The notes under the pieces were generated by a model. The model worked only from the letters and a program-made list of their open reading frames with translations, was not told the DNA's origin and ran no database searches. Source: Pseudomonadota bacterium (GTDB lineage: Bacteria > Pseudomonadota > Alphaproteobacteria > Rhizobiales > Hyphomicrobiaceae). From it: 64,000 nucleotides of DNA. Position numbers and translations under genes: made by a program. Where the stretch lies: NCBI GenBank assembly GCA_018242215.1, contig JAFECG010000028.1, forward strand, positions 1 through 64,000, given 5' to 3'. This document shows positions 44,367-54,613 of the stretch, one piece after another; position 1 is the first letter of the stretch, and every line of letters starts with the position of its first letter.

Positions 44367-45707
44367 TTACTTCATCCCCAGATATTTTTCGAGCCAATGA
44401 ATATCATAGACACCGTCGACGATATCCGGCTCTCGAACGAGATCCTGGAACAACGGGATCGTCGTTTCAATCCCATCGATCACGAACTCTGCGAGAGCGC
44501 GGCGCAAACGCATCAAGGCATCGTTGCGCGTTTTTCCGGTTACGATCAACTTGCCGATGAGGCTGTCGTAGTAGGGCGGTATCCGGTAACCCTGATAGAC
44601 GCCGCTATCGACCCGCACGCCGAGGCCGCCGGGAGGATGCCAATACGTGATCTGGCCCGGCGAGGGGCGAAAATTCTTCGGATTCTCGGCGTTGATCCGG
44701 CACTCGATGGCGTGCCCCGTGAGTTCGATATCATCCTGCGTGAAGCTTAACGGCAGGCCGGCGGCGATGCGGATCTGCTCCAGTACGAGATCCGTCCCGG
44801 TGACCATCTCGGTCACCGGATGTTCGACCTGCAACCGCGTATTCATTTCGATGAAATAGAATTCCCCGTCCTCGAACAGAAACTCGACCGTGCCGGCGCC
44901 GCGGTATTTGAGCTTGCGCATCGCGTCCGCGACGGTCTTACCGATCTTCTGGCGCTGCGTCGCATTGAGCGCGGGCGAGGGACTTTCTTCCAGCACTTTC
45001 TGATGGCGGCGCTGAAGGGAGCAATCGCGCTCGCCGAGATGCACCGCGTTGCCCTTGCCATCTCCGAAGACCTGGATCTCGATGTGGCGTGGCTTCTGAA
45101 GATATTTCTCGATGTAGACGGAATCGTCGTTGAAGGCTGCCTTGGCTTCCGAGCGCGCCGTCGAAAGCGCCATGCCAAGATCCGCCGCCGAAGCCGCCAC
45201 CTTCATGCCGCGACCGCCGCCGCCCGCCGCTGCCTTGATCAGCACGGGAAAGCCCATGTCCTTGGCGACCTTCATCGCCTCGGTTTCGCTCGTCACCGCA
45301 CCGGCTGAACCGGGAACCACCGGAATGCCGAGTTTCTTCGCGGTTTCCTTTGCCTCGATCTTATCGCCCATGATCCGAATGTGCTCGGATGTCGGACCGA
45401 TGAAGGTGATCTTGTGCTCTTCCAGGATTTCGGCGAACCGGGCGTTCTCCGATAGAAAGCCATACCCGGGGTGCACGGCATCGGCGCCCGTGATTTCGCA
45501 CGCCGTGACGAGCGCGGGGATATTGAGATAGCTGTCGCGCGCGGGCGGGGGACCGATGCAGACGCTTTCGTCCGCGAGACGCACATGCATGGCGTCGGCA
45601 TCCGCGGTCGAGTGGACGGCAACGGTCGCTATGCCAAGCTCGCGGCAGGCACGCTGAACGCGCAGTGCGATTTCCCCTCGGTTGGCAATCAGGATTTTAT
45701 CGAACAT
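44367..45707 (-). CDS. accC: Acetyl-CoA carboxylase, biotin carboxylase
   Basis: A 446-residue AccC. The N-terminal ILIANRGEIALRVQRACREL, ATP-grasp part (PVLIKAAAGGGGRGMKV) and FYFIEMNTRLQVEHPVTEM are characteristic. It carboxylates biotin carried on AccB using ATP and bicarbonate, the first step of fatty acid synthesis. accB lies 43 bases upstream on the same strand, aat downstream, forming one operon. The length is normal. Confidence 0.97.
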   Translation of the reverse strand: MFDKILIANRGEIALRVQRACRELGIATVAVHSTADADAMHVRLADESVCIGPPPARDSYLNIPALVTACEITGADAVHPGYGFLSENARFAEILEEHKITFIGPTSEHIRIMGDKIEAKETAKKLGIPVVPGSAGAVTSETEAMKVAKDMGFPVLIKAAAGGGGRGMKVAASAADLGMALSTARSEAKAAFNDDSVYIEKYLQKPRHIEIQVFGDGKGNAVHLGERDCSLQRRHQKVLEESPSPALNATQRQKIGKTVADAMRKLKYRGAGTVEFLFEDGEFYFIEMNTRLQVEHPVTEMVTGTDLVLEQIRIAAGLPLSFTQDDIELTGHAIECRINAENPKNFRPSPGQITYWHPPGGLGVRVDSGVYQGYRIPPYYDSLIGKLIVTGKTRNDALMRLRRALAEFVIDGIETTIPLFQDLVREPDIVDGVYDIHWLEKYLGMK

Positions 45708-45750
45708 TTGAACTCCGGGCGCTTTCGCAGGCCATCAGCACGCGTGCGCT

Positions 45751-46242
45751 CTATTCTATGATGATCAGCGGCTCGCCGTATTCGACCGGCTGCGCGTTCT
45801 CGACGAGGATCGCTTTGACGGTGCCTGCGCGCGGGGCGGGGATCTGATTCATTGTCTTCATCGCTTCGATGATGAGAAGCGTGTCGCCCTGGTTGACCTT
45901 GCTTCCAACATCGCAGAACGCCGGAGCGCCGGGCTCGGGCGAGCGGTAGGCTGTGCCGACCATCGGCGACTTCACTGCACCCGGATGCTTCGAAAGATCG
46001 CCAGGAGCTGGTGCCGCCGGTTTCGCTTCGCTTGGTGTCGACGCCGCTGCTGCCACGGGTGCTGAAAGATAGGCCTGCGGAGCGGCGGCCGTAATCGAGA
46101 TTTTCTTGGCAACGCGGATCTTGAGGCCGCTCTTTTCGATTTCGATCTCCGTCAGACCCGTCTCGTTCAACAGCTCGGCGAGCTCGCGGATCATCTGACC
46201 TTCGGCGCTTCCCATTTTCGGGCCTTGGTCTTTTGCGGTCAT
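45751..46242 (-). CDS. accB: Acetyl-CoA carboxylase, biotin carboxyl carrier protein
   Basis: A 163-residue AccB. The N-terminal helices ([20 protein letters not shown]) precede a Pro/Ala-rich linker, then the biotinyl domain ([16 protein letters not shown] to YGEPLIIIE). The biotin Lys is in EAMKTM; the usual motif is EAMKMM, and Thr at that place is common in related bacteria. Located between aroQ and accC in one operon. Confidence 0.95.
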   Translation of the reverse strand: MTAKDQGPKMGSAEGQMIRELAELLNETGLTEIEIEKSGLKIRVAKKISITAAAPQAYLSAPVAAAASTPSEAKPAAPAPGDLSKHPGAVKSPMVGTAYRSPEPGAPAFCDVGSKVNQGDTLLIIEAMKTMNQIPAPRAGTVKAILVENAQPVEYGEPLIIIE

Positions 46243-46304
46243 CAGTGCCGTGTCCTCGATTTTTTGTTGGCGTGCGTCTTATAGCTCAAGCGTTGCGTCT
46301 GACG

Positions 46305-46760
46305 TCACGCTTTGTTTGTGGATGTGTTCAGGATGTTCGCCATCGCTTCGATGGCAAGCTCATAGCCCTTGGCGCCGAGGCCGCAGATCACGCCAGTCGC
46401 CGCGAGCGAGACATACGAATGCTGACGAAATTCGTCGCGGCGAAAGATGTTCGAAAGATGCACCTCGACGACCGGGAGGCCGACGGCCTGCAGCGCATCG
46501 AGAATGGCCACCGACGTGTGCGTGTAGGCTCCGGCGTTTATGATGATGCCATGGGCCTTGCCGCGCGCCTCCTGCACCCAGTTGACGATTTCACCTTCGA
46601 TATTCGATTGCCGGAAATCGACGGTGAGCCCATGCCGCGTGGCCGCCGCCTCGGTCCGTGCACGTAGATCGGCAAGCGTCTCGGTGCCATAGATTGCGGG
46701 CTCCCGGACGCCGAGCATGTTGAGATTGGGACCGTTAAGGACGTAGACGAGGGAACTCAT
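46305..46760 (-). CDS. aroQ: 3-Dehydroquinate dehydratase type II
   Basis: A 151-residue Aro[21 protein letters not shown] is the N-terminal motif, [18 protein letters not shown] contains catalytic Tyr and Asn neighbours, and [18 protein letters not shown] contains the catalytic His. It dehydrates 3-dehydroquinate in the shikimate pathway. It sits upstream of accB with 62 bases between, the common alphaproteobacterial order. Confidence 0.96.
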   Translation of the reverse strand: MSSLVYVLNGPNLNMLGVREPAIYGTETLADLRARTEAAATRHGLTVDFRQSNIEGEIVNWVQEARGKAHGIIINAGAYTHTSVAILDALQAVGLPVVEVHLSNIFRRDEFRQHSYVSLAATGVICGLGAKGYELAIEAMANILNTSTNKA

Positions 46761-46928
46761 GTTTGGAGGCCGCTAAGGCGCCGGGCTGGTGCCCATGGCG
46801 ATTGTGGAGGCCCTGGGTCTATCAGCTTTCGGCAAATGCGCAAAGTGCGCGGCTGCTGCCGCGCACCGTCCTGTGTCATTGCAGCTAAGGACTTGTAGCT
46901 GTTGGCTATTTTACGACCATGAGCCCAT

Positions 46929-47789
46929 CTAGCACATCGAGCAGCCGGTCTTGCGGTAGCCCGCAACCAGCGACTCCAGCTGATCGTGAAGATCGTCCGG
47001 CGCGCCAGGAATGGATTGATCGCCAACCAGGAAGTGCGGCGTCCCGTTGACGCCCAGCTGCTTGGCGAGCATCAAATCATCGGCCAGCTCTTTCTTCACC
47101 GCATCGCTCGCCATATCGGCCTTGATCTTATTCATGTCGAGATCGAGCGATTCCGCAATTTTCAGAGCCGTTGCTTCGTTGGCCTGGCCCTTGAAGCCGA
47201 GCATGGCCTGATGGAACTCCCAGTACTTGCCCTGCCGCTTCGCCGCGAGCGCAACCCTGGCTGCCTCATCCGAGCCCTTCGAGAGAATGGGCAGCTCCTT
47301 GAAGACGAAGCGCACCTTCTTGTCATCGTGAATAAGCTTCTGAACCTGCGGCAACCCGCGTCGGCAGTAGCCGCAGTTGAAATCGAAGAACTCGACGACC
47401 GTTACGTCTCCGTTGGGATCGCCCGCGACGGAGCTATCGGGCGATCGATAGATGGACTTCGCGTTGGTCGCCATGAACGACTTGAGCTTGGCGTCCTGCT
47501 CTTTCTGCGATTTCTCGTCGAGCGCGCTCTGCACTTCGAACATGATTTCCGGATTTTTGATCAGGTAATCTTTGATGATGTCGCCGAGCGCCTTTTTCTG
47601 CTCGGCAGTAAAGGTGTTCCCGCCGGCCGTCGGAGCTATGGTATCTGCCTCCGCCGATCCGCTGCCGAAGTGTCCCGACGCGAACCCGATCAAGGCGAGC
47701 ACTCCGAGGCCGAGTGCTAAGAAAATCGAAAACGCCTTGCCGGCAGAAGCCGCGCGAATGCGATGACGGTCAGTGGACTTAAGGGTCAT
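46929..47789 (-). CDS. DsbA family thioredoxin-fold protein
   Basis: A 286-residue protein. An N-terminal membrane anchor or signal (about 18-42) is followed by a helical linker and a thioredoxin/DsbA domain with active site FDFNCGYCRRGLP (CGYC) and the cis-Pro loop GVNGTPHFLVG. The last residues KTGCSMC add another Cys pair. It resembles Com1/ScsC-like periplasmic oxidoreductases that form or repair disulphides. It precedes aroQ and follows the M48 gene by 34 bases on the same strand. Confidence 0.85.
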   Translation of the reverse strand: MTLKSTDRHRIRAASAGKAFSIFLALGLGVLALIGFASGHFGSGSAEADTIAPTAGGNTFTAEQKKALGDIIKDYLIKNPEIMFEVQSALDEKSQKEQDAKLKSFMATNAKSIYRSPDSSVAGDPNGDVTVVEFFDFNCGYCRRGLPQVQKLIHDDKKVRFVFKELPILSKGSDEAARVALAAKRQGKYWEFHQAMLGFKGQANEATALKIAESLDLDMNKIKADMASDAVKKELADDLMLAKQLGVNGTPHFLVGDQSIPGAPDDLHDQLESLVAGYRKTGCSMC

Positions 47790-47823
47790 GGATGTGATCT
47801 CACTTTGTACGGATGTGCGCCGC

Positions 47824-49233
47824 TCACGTTTGCGGCTTGTAGTTGATGACGTCGTCGTTCTTGAGCGCTTCGGGAGAGCCCGCGCGAAGCTTGAGCTGCG
47901 CCCTTTTGGCGAAAATCTGCGCCTGCTTTATGTTGCCTTCATAAAAATACGCCTGTGCTGTCATCGCGTCAGCCTCCGGTGCCTGCCCCTGCTTGTAATA
48001 GATGTTTGCGAGCAGCCTGTAAGCATGTCCATTTTCCGGGTCTTCCACGAGGGATTTACGTAACAGGTCGCGCGCTTCCTTTTGAGCGTCCGCTGTCGTG
48101 CTGGCCTGGATAGCCGTCGCGAGTTCTACCTGGATCAACGGACTGTTCGGCGCGAGTTTCAGTGCCTGACGCAGACTTGGCGCCGCGGTGACCAGTTTGC
48201 CCGATCGCATCAGGAGGTCCGCCCGGAGTTCGTAGAAATACGGATAATCCGGATTTTCGCGTATTATTGCATCGGTTTGCTGCACCGCGGATTCTAGCGC
48301 ACCTCCGCCGCCGCGGAAGAACGTCGCAATTGCGCGCGCATAGCGGGCAGGCAGCGTCTTGTTTGATTCCGGATAGCGGTTGAACACGGCCGCCGGGCTT
48401 TCGAGATAGCCGGATAGTTTGGCGCGCATGAGATCATGACGAAGCTGCAGCGACGGCGGATCCTTGGTGTTGAAATAGGGGCTGGTCTTCGCGAGTTGGC
48501 TGAGCCGCGCCAAGCGTTCGACCGAGAGCGGATGCGATCGAACGAACGGATCTTGATATTGGTCTGATAGGTATTCTTGCTCCTTGAACCGCTCGAAAGT
48601 GTCGAGCATGCCCTTTCCGGATTGCCTAGTCGCGGTAAGGAATTTCATGCCCGCCTGGTCTGCAGCCGATTCCTGCGACCGCCGCTCAGCTAGCAGGCCC
48701 TTCATGATGACACTGCCGCCACCCTGGAGAATGGCCGCCCCGCCCTGCGCGGTTTCGCGCCCCGCATCGCCGCCCGAAACGCCGCCGGCAACCATGGCGC
48801 CGATGCCCAGAACCTGCGTCAACAGCGCCCGCGTCTGATCTTTGGCGATACGGGCGCGCAATGCAGCCATATGGCCGCCAGCGATATGGCCGCTTTCATG
48901 TGCAATGACGCCGATCACTTCGTTCGGCGTTTGCGCCTGCATCAGCGTTCCGGTGTTGATGAAGACGTTGGCGCCATCCAGAACGAATGCGTTGAACGTG
49001 TCGTTGTTGATGATGCGCACGGTTACTCGGCCGCCGCCGAAACCGGCGGCTTCGAAGATGGGCTTCGAATAATCCTGCAGCAACGCTTCGATCTCGGCAT
49101 CGCGGATGAGCGGCAGCCCCTGCGCGTGTGCGCTGCTCGCGGACGTGAACAACAAAGCCATCAGCGTAGCAGCCAAAAGGCCCAAGCCGCTTGCCGTCCA
49201 AGGCGCCGGATAAGACTTCCGAATTATCGGCAT
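47824..49233 (-). CDS. M48 metallopeptidase with TPR domain (BepA-like)
   Basis: A 469-residue protein. A signal peptide (about 12-36, ending SSAHAQG) precedes an M48 zinc peptidase with GVIAHESGHIAGGHMAAL (HExxH), a Gly-rich loop (MVAGGVSGGD) and the third ligand region RRSQESAADQAG. From about residue 310 come TPR-like helices (EARDLLRKSLVEDPENGHAY) as in BepA/YfgC, which maintains outer-membrane proteins such as LptD. Periplasmic location is expected. ATG 49233 follows GGGCACAACGA, a weak site. Confidence 0.9.
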   Translation of the reverse strand: MPIIRKSYPAPWTASGLGLLAATLMALLFTSASSAHAQGLPLIRDAEIEALLQDYSKPIFEAAGFGGGRVTVRIINNDTFNAFVLDGANVFINTGTLMQAQTPNEVIGVIAHESGHIAGGHMAALRARIAKDQTRALLTQVLGIGAMVAGGVSGGDAGRETAQGGAAILQGGGSVIMKGLLAERRSQESAADQAGMKFLTATRQSGKGMLDTFERFKEQEYLSDQYQDPFVRSHPLSVERLARLSQLAKTSPYFNTKDPPSLQLRHDLMRAKLSGYLESPAAVFNRYPESNKTLPARYARAIATFFRGGGGALESAVQQTDAIIRENPDYPYFYELRADLLMRSGKLVTAAPSLRQALKLAPNSPLIQVELATAIQASTTADAQKEARDLLRKSLVEDPENGHAYRLLANIYYKQGQAPEADAMTAQAYFYEGNIKQAQIFAKRAQLKLRAGSPEALKNDDVINYKPQT

Positions 49234-49415
49234 TCGTTGTGCCCTGATCTCGATATGCGTTTCGAGACGCTACGCACGGTCAAAGTATGCGCCAACACCA
49301 CTGGGGTCAAATGCGTCGCAACGATACTTTAGAGCAGTCACCAATTTGGGGCGTCAGCATGGCGACACATTGAGCAGAAGTCATTCCCGCACAAACCCAC
49401 GCCATCCGCAGAAAG

Positions 49416-49441
49416 GGCCGAAGCCTTTATCGGCTTCGGCC
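49416..49441 (-). terminator. rne terminator
   Basis: On the minus strand GGCCGAAGCC, GATAAA, GGCTTCGGCC, then CTTTCT: a perfect 10-base stem 12 bases beyond the rne stop. Confidence 0.75.
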
Positions 49442-49453
49442 GTCGTCAAGCAT

Positions 49454-52400
49454 TCATTCGCCGCCGAATTTACGTTGCCACCAGCCCTTGCGTTGAGTGG
49501 CATGCACCTCAGCTACGGGAGCGACCGTTTCTTCGCCCGGTTTGACAACGACGCGTTCGATACGCGGTTCGCTTGAACCGACCTCGTGCCGCCGCCGAGG
49601 CGAGGGAGTGGGTGCCGAGACAGTGGTTTCCTCAGTGATCGTAACCTCGATCGCGTCGGACCCCGCATCCACGCCTTCATGCGATTGTAAGGTCTCCGGC
49701 GGTGCGAGCGCGCCATCATCTGGCGACTCTGGCGCGACATCCCAAATGCGTTGTCTAACGACTTTGCCGCCTGTCTCCTGGGCTGCACGCTCGCCGGCAT
49801 CGCCAGTCTGCGTCTTGCCTGCACGGCTGCCGTTTTTCGTCTTCCCGGATTCGACTTCGTCCAGTTCGGCTTCCCCTTCGGCCACGTCGGAGTCTGGCTG
49901 GGAAGATTCGCCGTACATTTCGCCGTCGCTGCCCTCCGCTTGGAGGTTATCGCCGTCGCGCGTGCGGTCGCGGCCCCGCCGTCCGCCGCGGCGACCGCGT
50001 CGTCGCCGTCGTGCTGGCTTGTCGCCGCTAGGATCGCTGCCGACTTGCTCGTTGCCGTCTTCCGCTTCGTCACCAACCGGACGCGTTTCGAGGTCTTCCT
50101 CATCCGCCGCACCGGCATCAGCATCTTCATCGCCATGGGAATGCGATACCGCTGACCCGGACGGTTCATCGTCGCCACGCGCATCGAACCCAAAGCGCTC
50201 GCGACCTTCGCCACGATCACGTCCTCCACGCCCGCGTCGGCGACGGCGGCGACCTCTCCGTCCGCCATTTTCGTCACTATCGCCACGGCCGTTTTCGCGA
50301 CTGATAGCACCCTCGTCAGCGTCGTCGGCGTGAGGCGCTATCTCGATCTCGCCGCCTTCGAATGCGGGAGCCTCCTCTTCGCCGTCGAAGCCCCAATCCA
50401 TGTTGACGGCAGCGCGCTCGACACGTCGCGCCGGTGCAACCATGCCGCCGCGTTCGATCATGAAGTTCGCGCCCTGCACGCGGTCACTGCCGAGCACGGT
50501 TACGGAATATCCGTGCCGATGCTCCATATCGGTGATGTAGGCGCGCTTGCTATTGAGAATGTAGAGCGCCACCGGCGGAGTCGTCGTCGCAATGAGCGGA
50601 CCTGCCGCGCCGGCCGTGATCGCATCTTCGAGCCCGCGCAGCACAGCGAGCGCAATGCTCTCGGTCGAGCGGATGATGCCCGTTCCTTGGCAATGCGGGC
50701 ACTGGGATGTCGAGCCTTCGAGCACGCCGGTTCTCAGGCGCTGGCGCGACATCTCCATCAGGCCGAAATGCGATATACGGCCAAGCTGGATGCGTGCACG
50801 ATCGAATCGAAGCGCTTCCTTGAGACGCCGCTCGACGGCGCGATTGTTGCGCTTCTCCTCCATGTCGATGAAATCGATCACGATGAGACCTGCGAGGTCG
50901 CGCAGCTTGAGCTGCCGCGCGATTTCGTCGGCGGCTTCGAGGTTCGTCGCGAGCGCCGTCTCTTCGATTGAGAACTCGCGCGTCGATTTTCCGGAGTTGA
51001 CGTCGATGGCGACCAGCGCTTCCGTCTGGTTGATGACGATGTAACCGCCGGAACGCAGGGTAACCTGCGGCTGGAACATCGCATTGAGCTGACGCTCGAC
51101 GCCGTAGCGCGTGAAAAGCGGCGTCGGCTCGCGATACGGCACCACGTTTTTCGCGTGGCTCGGCATCAGCATCTTCATGAAGTCGGCGGCTTCCTGATGA
51201 CCCGCCTCTCCGGCGACGACGATCTCTTCCACGTCCTTGTTATAGAGATCGCGGATGGAGCGCTTGATCAGATCGCCTTCCTCGTAGACGAGGCTCGGCG
51301 CCGTCGACTGCAGCGTCAGATCACGCACGCTCTCCCAAAGCCGCAGCAGATATTCGAAGTCGCGCTTGATTTCCTGCTTCGTCCGCGCCGCGCCGGCGGT
51401 ACGAATGATGAGGCCCATTCCTTCCGGAACTTCCAGTTCCTGCGCGATAGCCTTGAGCCGCCGGCGGTCCTGGGGATTGGTGATTTTGCGGGAAATGCCA
51501 CCGCCGCGCGCGGTGTTCGGCATCAGGACAGTGTAACGGCCCGCCAGCGACAGATACGTCGTGAGCGCCGCACCCTTGTTGCCGCGTTCTTCCTTGACGA
51601 CCTGGACCAAAATGATCTGCCGCCGCTTGATGACTTCCTGGATCTTATAGCTGCGGGGACGCCGCCGCGGACGTTGCGCAGATTCTTCGCGAAATTCGGG
51701 GCCGGAGACCTCGTCGAGTTCGCCGCCGCGCGCATCGCGCGAATGCTCTGCATCATGATCGTGCGCGTGATGCTCGACGTGGGAATGATCTTCTGTGTCA
51801 GATTCGACATCTTGATCGGACTCGGACGGCACGTTCTCTTGCTCCGACTCCTCTGTGTGCGTCTCATCAGCCGCCGAGTTTTCGTTTTCGGCATGCATTT
51901 GGTCAGGCTCGGAGGTCTCCGCCTGATCGATGACCGGTTCGGAGCGGACATCGTCGCCCGGGGTGCGAGCCGAGGCGGCGACTACCTTGGCGGAAGAACT
52001 GCTCTCGTCGCCTCCGATTTCCTCGATCTGTTCATCTTCTTCTTCGACGTCGACGATGTGCGCGGACTCGGCGCCCGCGTCTTCCGGCGCGTGATCTCCA
52101 TCGCCGAAATCTTCGTCCGCAGGCTCGCTTTCATTGTTCGGCGCATCAGAAATACTGCCCTGCGACGCTTTCCGGCGCGCGAGCGCCTCGGCGCGTCGAT
52201 CGGCAGCGGCTTCCAACTCGGCTTCGGCAGCGGCTTCCTCGTCGAGAAGCGCCTGCCGATCGGCGACCGGAATCTGATAGTAATCAGGATGGATCTCGTT
52301 GAAGGCGAGAAATCCGTGTCGATTGCCGCCGTAATCGACAAACGCGGCTTGCAGCGATGGTTCTACACGCGTGACTTTTGCGAGGTAGATATTGCCCCGA

Positions 52401-52516
52401 AGGAGTTTCCGGGCCGCGCTTTCGAAATCGAATTCCTCTACCCGGCCATTGCGTTGGACCACGACCCGAGTCTCCTCGGGATGCGTGGCATCGATGAGCA
52501 TTTTCGTATTGGACAT
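49454..52516 (-). CDS. rne: Ribonuclease E
   Basis: A 1020-residue RNase E. The N-terminal S1 domain is split by a long acidic, Asp/Glu/His-rich insertion (about 105-280) as in Rhizobiales relatives. RNase H-like and DNase I-like parts follow (IVIDFIDMEEKRNNR with catalytic Asp, GRISHFGLMEMSRQR) and then the Zn-link CPHCQGTG. The C-terminal 400 residues are disordered, with RG-rich and acidic stretches that bind RNA and partner enzymes. It is the endonuclease of the degradosome, maturing rRNA and decaying mRNA at the membrane. ATG 52516 follows AAGGAAAA. Confidence 0.96.
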   Translation of the reverse strand: MSNTKMLIDATHPEETRVVVQRNGRVEEFDFESAARKLLRGNIYLAKVTRVEPSLQAAFVDYGGNRHGFLAFNEIHPDYYQIPVADRQALLDEEAAAEAELEAAADRRAEALARRKASQGSISDAPNNESEPADEDFGDGDHAPEDAGAESAHIVDVEEEDEQIEEIGGDESSSSAKVVAASARTPGDDVRSEPVIDQAETSEPDQMHAENENSAADETHTEESEQENVPSESDQDVESDTEDHSHVEHHAHDHDAEHSRDARGGELDEVSGPEFREESAQRPRRRPRSYKIQEVIKRRQIILVQVVKEERGNKGAALTTYLSLAGRYTVLMPNTARGGGISRKITNPQDRRRLKAIAQELEVPEGMGLIIRTAGAARTKQEIKRDFEYLLRLWESVRDLTLQSTAPSLVYEEGDLIKRSIRDLYNKDVEEIVVAGEAGHQEAADFMKMLMPSHAKNVVPYREPTPLFTRYGVERQLNAMFQPQVTLRSGGYIVINQTEALVAIDVNSGKSTREFSIEETALATNLEAADEIARQLKLRDLAGLIVIDFIDMEEKRNNRAVERRLKEALRFDRARIQLGRISHFGLMEMSRQRLRTGVLEGSTSQCPHCQGTGIIRSTESIALAVLRGLEDAITAGAAGPLIATTTPPVALYILNSKRAYITDMEHRHGYSVTVLGSDRVQGANFMIERGGMVAPARRVERAAVNMDWGFDGEEEAPAFEGGEIEIAPHADDADEGAISRENGRGDSDENGGRRGRRRRRRGRGGRDRGEGRERFGFDARGDDEPSGSAVSHSHGDEDADAGAADEEDLETRPVGDEAEDGNEQVGSDPSGDKPARRRRRGRRGGRRGRDRTRDGDNLQAEGSDGEMYGESSQPDSDVAEGEAELDEVESGKTKNGSRAGKTQTGDAGERAAQETGGKVVRQRIWDVAPESPDDGALAPPETLQSHEGVDAGSDAIEVTITEETTVSAPTPSPRRRHEVGSSEPRIERVVVKPGEETVAPVAEVHATQRKGWWQRKFGGE

Positions 52517-53283
52517 TGCTTATTTTCCTTGGCGCGCCGGTGCGGCGGCCCGCATCTCGATCCGAAAATGGCGGAGCGGATTGCGAGCTTCGCGCGGTGG
52601 CGCGTTCTTTTGGTTGATTGGGCTGATGGCATGGAAGGCCGCGTCGCGTTCTGCGTCATCCCGACTCCGCCCGTGCGCGAACAGCGCCCGGAAGCAGGTG
52701 GAAACGCCGGGTGGGCGGAGGCCCACGAAGCGCCGATTGGGATGGTACAAGCTGTCGTCATGGCCTGTCGTTTAGTACCCAGCCTTATGTCCAGAGTTGG
52801 GACGTCGGCGGGGGAAGAAATTTGACGCCCTGTCCGGCGCCGCGGTGAATCAAAATTTGGGCCGCCCAGCAATTCGCGCTTCACCCGACTGACAAACCGG
52901 GGCGACCGGTACGAAGTCCTCAAAGCCTCGACAAAGGGCCGCCGGGGGCCCGGAAGCCGAAGCTGCGAAACCTGCTGAGCGACGTGATACTCCCCGTACG
53001 CTTGCCTCGAGCAGGTGCCATCCGTGCTGACCCGATTACCTGTGAAAGCAGAGCTTCGCCCCCGCAGCAGGCCGATCAGGTCCATTTCGGCACCACACGA
53101 CGAACACCACCAGGGCGTGTGTCTTGAGTGCCACCGAATACATTTGAAACTGTACGAGGTCGATCCCCCGCTGGCAAGTGCTATAAAGTCCGCGGCGGCT
53201 CGACTTCGAGAGGCAACAATGCCGATTTTATATAACGCGTGAAAACAAAGGCTTAACGAGGTGAGGGCGATCGGGCGTCGAAA
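52517..53283. other. 767-base gap with rne 5' region
   Basis: No convincing gene. The minus strand carries the upstream region of rne, which in other bacteria has a long leader used for autoregulation; the GC-rich repeats near 52680-52730 could form hairpins there. The plus strand near 53170-53240 holds possible promoter elements (GCTATAAAG) for the amidase gene. Frames here (minus 52438-53085) have no family resemblance. Confidence 0.4.
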
Positions 53284-54540
53284 GTGACGGAGGGGGACGG
53301 TTCGGTGGTGCGCCGGCGCATAGAACCTTTGCTGAACGTTTTTGCGGCCGTGGTAGCGACGCTATGCGTGTTGCTGGTGAGACCGGCTTGCGCTGCCGAA
53401 GCTCTCGAGACGCATTTGACTGTCACCGGCCGCTCCACGATTTTCGAATTAACCATGAGCGAGGGCGTTACGGCCCAGGTCTTTACCCTCGCAAATCCGT
53501 ATCGCGTGGTCATCGACCTTCCGGATCTGGCGTTTCGCCTCGATCCTGCGGCCGGCCAAAAGGGGGCCGGTCTCGTTTCGGCGTTCCGCTATGGCCTCTT
53601 CGCGGCTCACAAGTCCCGCATCGTGATCGACACGAGAGGCCCCGTCAAAATCCATTCCGCGAACATGCTGAGGCTCAAGGGGAGTTCCGCCGTCAAACTC
53701 GCGATTCAGCTGATGCCAACGGATTCGGCATCGTTCGGGGCCGGAACAGGAGCGGGCACACGCGAAGCGGCGTTTGAGCCGGATGCCGACAACGAGCCGC
53801 CGGGAAATGCGGAAGAAGAGCACAAAACGCATGCCCGGCCTGTCGTCGTGATAGATCCGGGCCACGGCGGCATCGATCCCGGAGCCATCGGAGCCAATAG
53901 CGTGAATGAGAAGACAATCGTCCTCGCGATTGCTTTACAACTCCGCGACGTGCTTCAGAAAACTGGGCTTTACGACGTGAAAATGACGCGTTCCCAGGAT
54001 GTTTTCGTCTCGCTCGATAACCGCCTCAAGTTTTCAAGGAAGAACGGCGCCGACCTTTTTATCTCTCTTCATGCTGATTCCATTGAGGAGAAGGTCGCAA
54101 GCAATGTCCGCGGCGCGACCATTTATACATTGTCGAGCAAGGCTTCCGACAGGCAGGCTCAGATCATGGCCGAAAAGGAGAACGCCTCCGACCTGCTCGC
54201 CGGCATCGAAAACATCGACGAGGGAAGCGATGATCAGGTCAAAAGCATCCTGATAGACCTCATGAAGCGCGAGACGTCGAACTTCTCCGCCGATTTTTCA
54301 CAGGTCCTCGTGAAAAGGCTCGGCAAGAGCATCGCCATGTCGCGGGTGCCGCGCCGGTCGGCAGCTTTCAAGGTGCTGAAGCAGACAGACGCCCCCTCGG
54401 TTCTCGTGGAGCTGGGCTATATCAGCAATCGCGCTGACGAAGAGCAGATGCTGACTTCTGAATGGCAATCGAAAGTGGCGTCTGCAATCGCTGGAGCGGT
54501 GCAAATTTATTTCAACAAGAGGACAGCAGCCCGGCCATGA
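53284..54540 (+). CDS. amiC: N-acetylmuramoyl-L-alanine amidase with AMIN domain
   Basis: A 418-residue protein. A signal peptide (about 11-36, ending CAAEA) precedes an AMIN domain (GRSTIFELTMSEGVTAQVF to about 150), then a zinc amidase_3 domain with VVVIDPGHGGIDPGAIG, FISLHADSI and ELGYISNRADEEQML. It cleaves septal peptidoglycan in the periplasm. GTG 53284 is the longest start; GTG 53305, behind GGAGG, is an alternative. PBP1A follows on the same strand, so the two cell-wall genes may be co-transcribed. Confidence 0.92.
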   Translation: MTEGDGSVVRRRIEPLLNVFAAVVATLCVLLVRPACAAEALETHLTVTGRSTIFELTMSEGVTAQVFTLANPYRVVIDLPDLAFRLDPAAGQKGAGLVSAFRYGLFAAHKSRIVIDTRGPVKIHSANMLRLKGSSAVKLAIQLMPTDSASFGAGTGAGTREAAFEPDADNEPPGNAEEEHKTHARPVVVIDPGHGGIDPGAIGANSVNEKTIVLAIALQLRDVLQKTGLYDVKMTRSQDVFVSLDNRLKFSRKNGADLFISLHADSIEEKVASNVRGATIYTLSSKASDRQAQIMAEKENASDLLAGIENIDEGSDDQVKSILIDLMKRETSNFSADFSQVLVKRLGKSIAMSRVPRRSAAFKVLKQTDAPSVLVELGYISNRADEEQMLTSEWQSKVASAIAGAVQIYFNKRTAARP

Positions 54541-54613
54541 GGGACGAGCGGACCGGCGGACGACGTGCTGCCACATTCCGTGCTAATGTGCGAACGTTCC
54601 GAGGGGATTGTCA

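Noticed and set aside
51155-52825. Plus-strand 556-codon open frame opposite rne
   Set aside because: It is a mirror of the codon pattern of rne on the other strand, with no domain, signal or ribosome site; rne is unmistakable.
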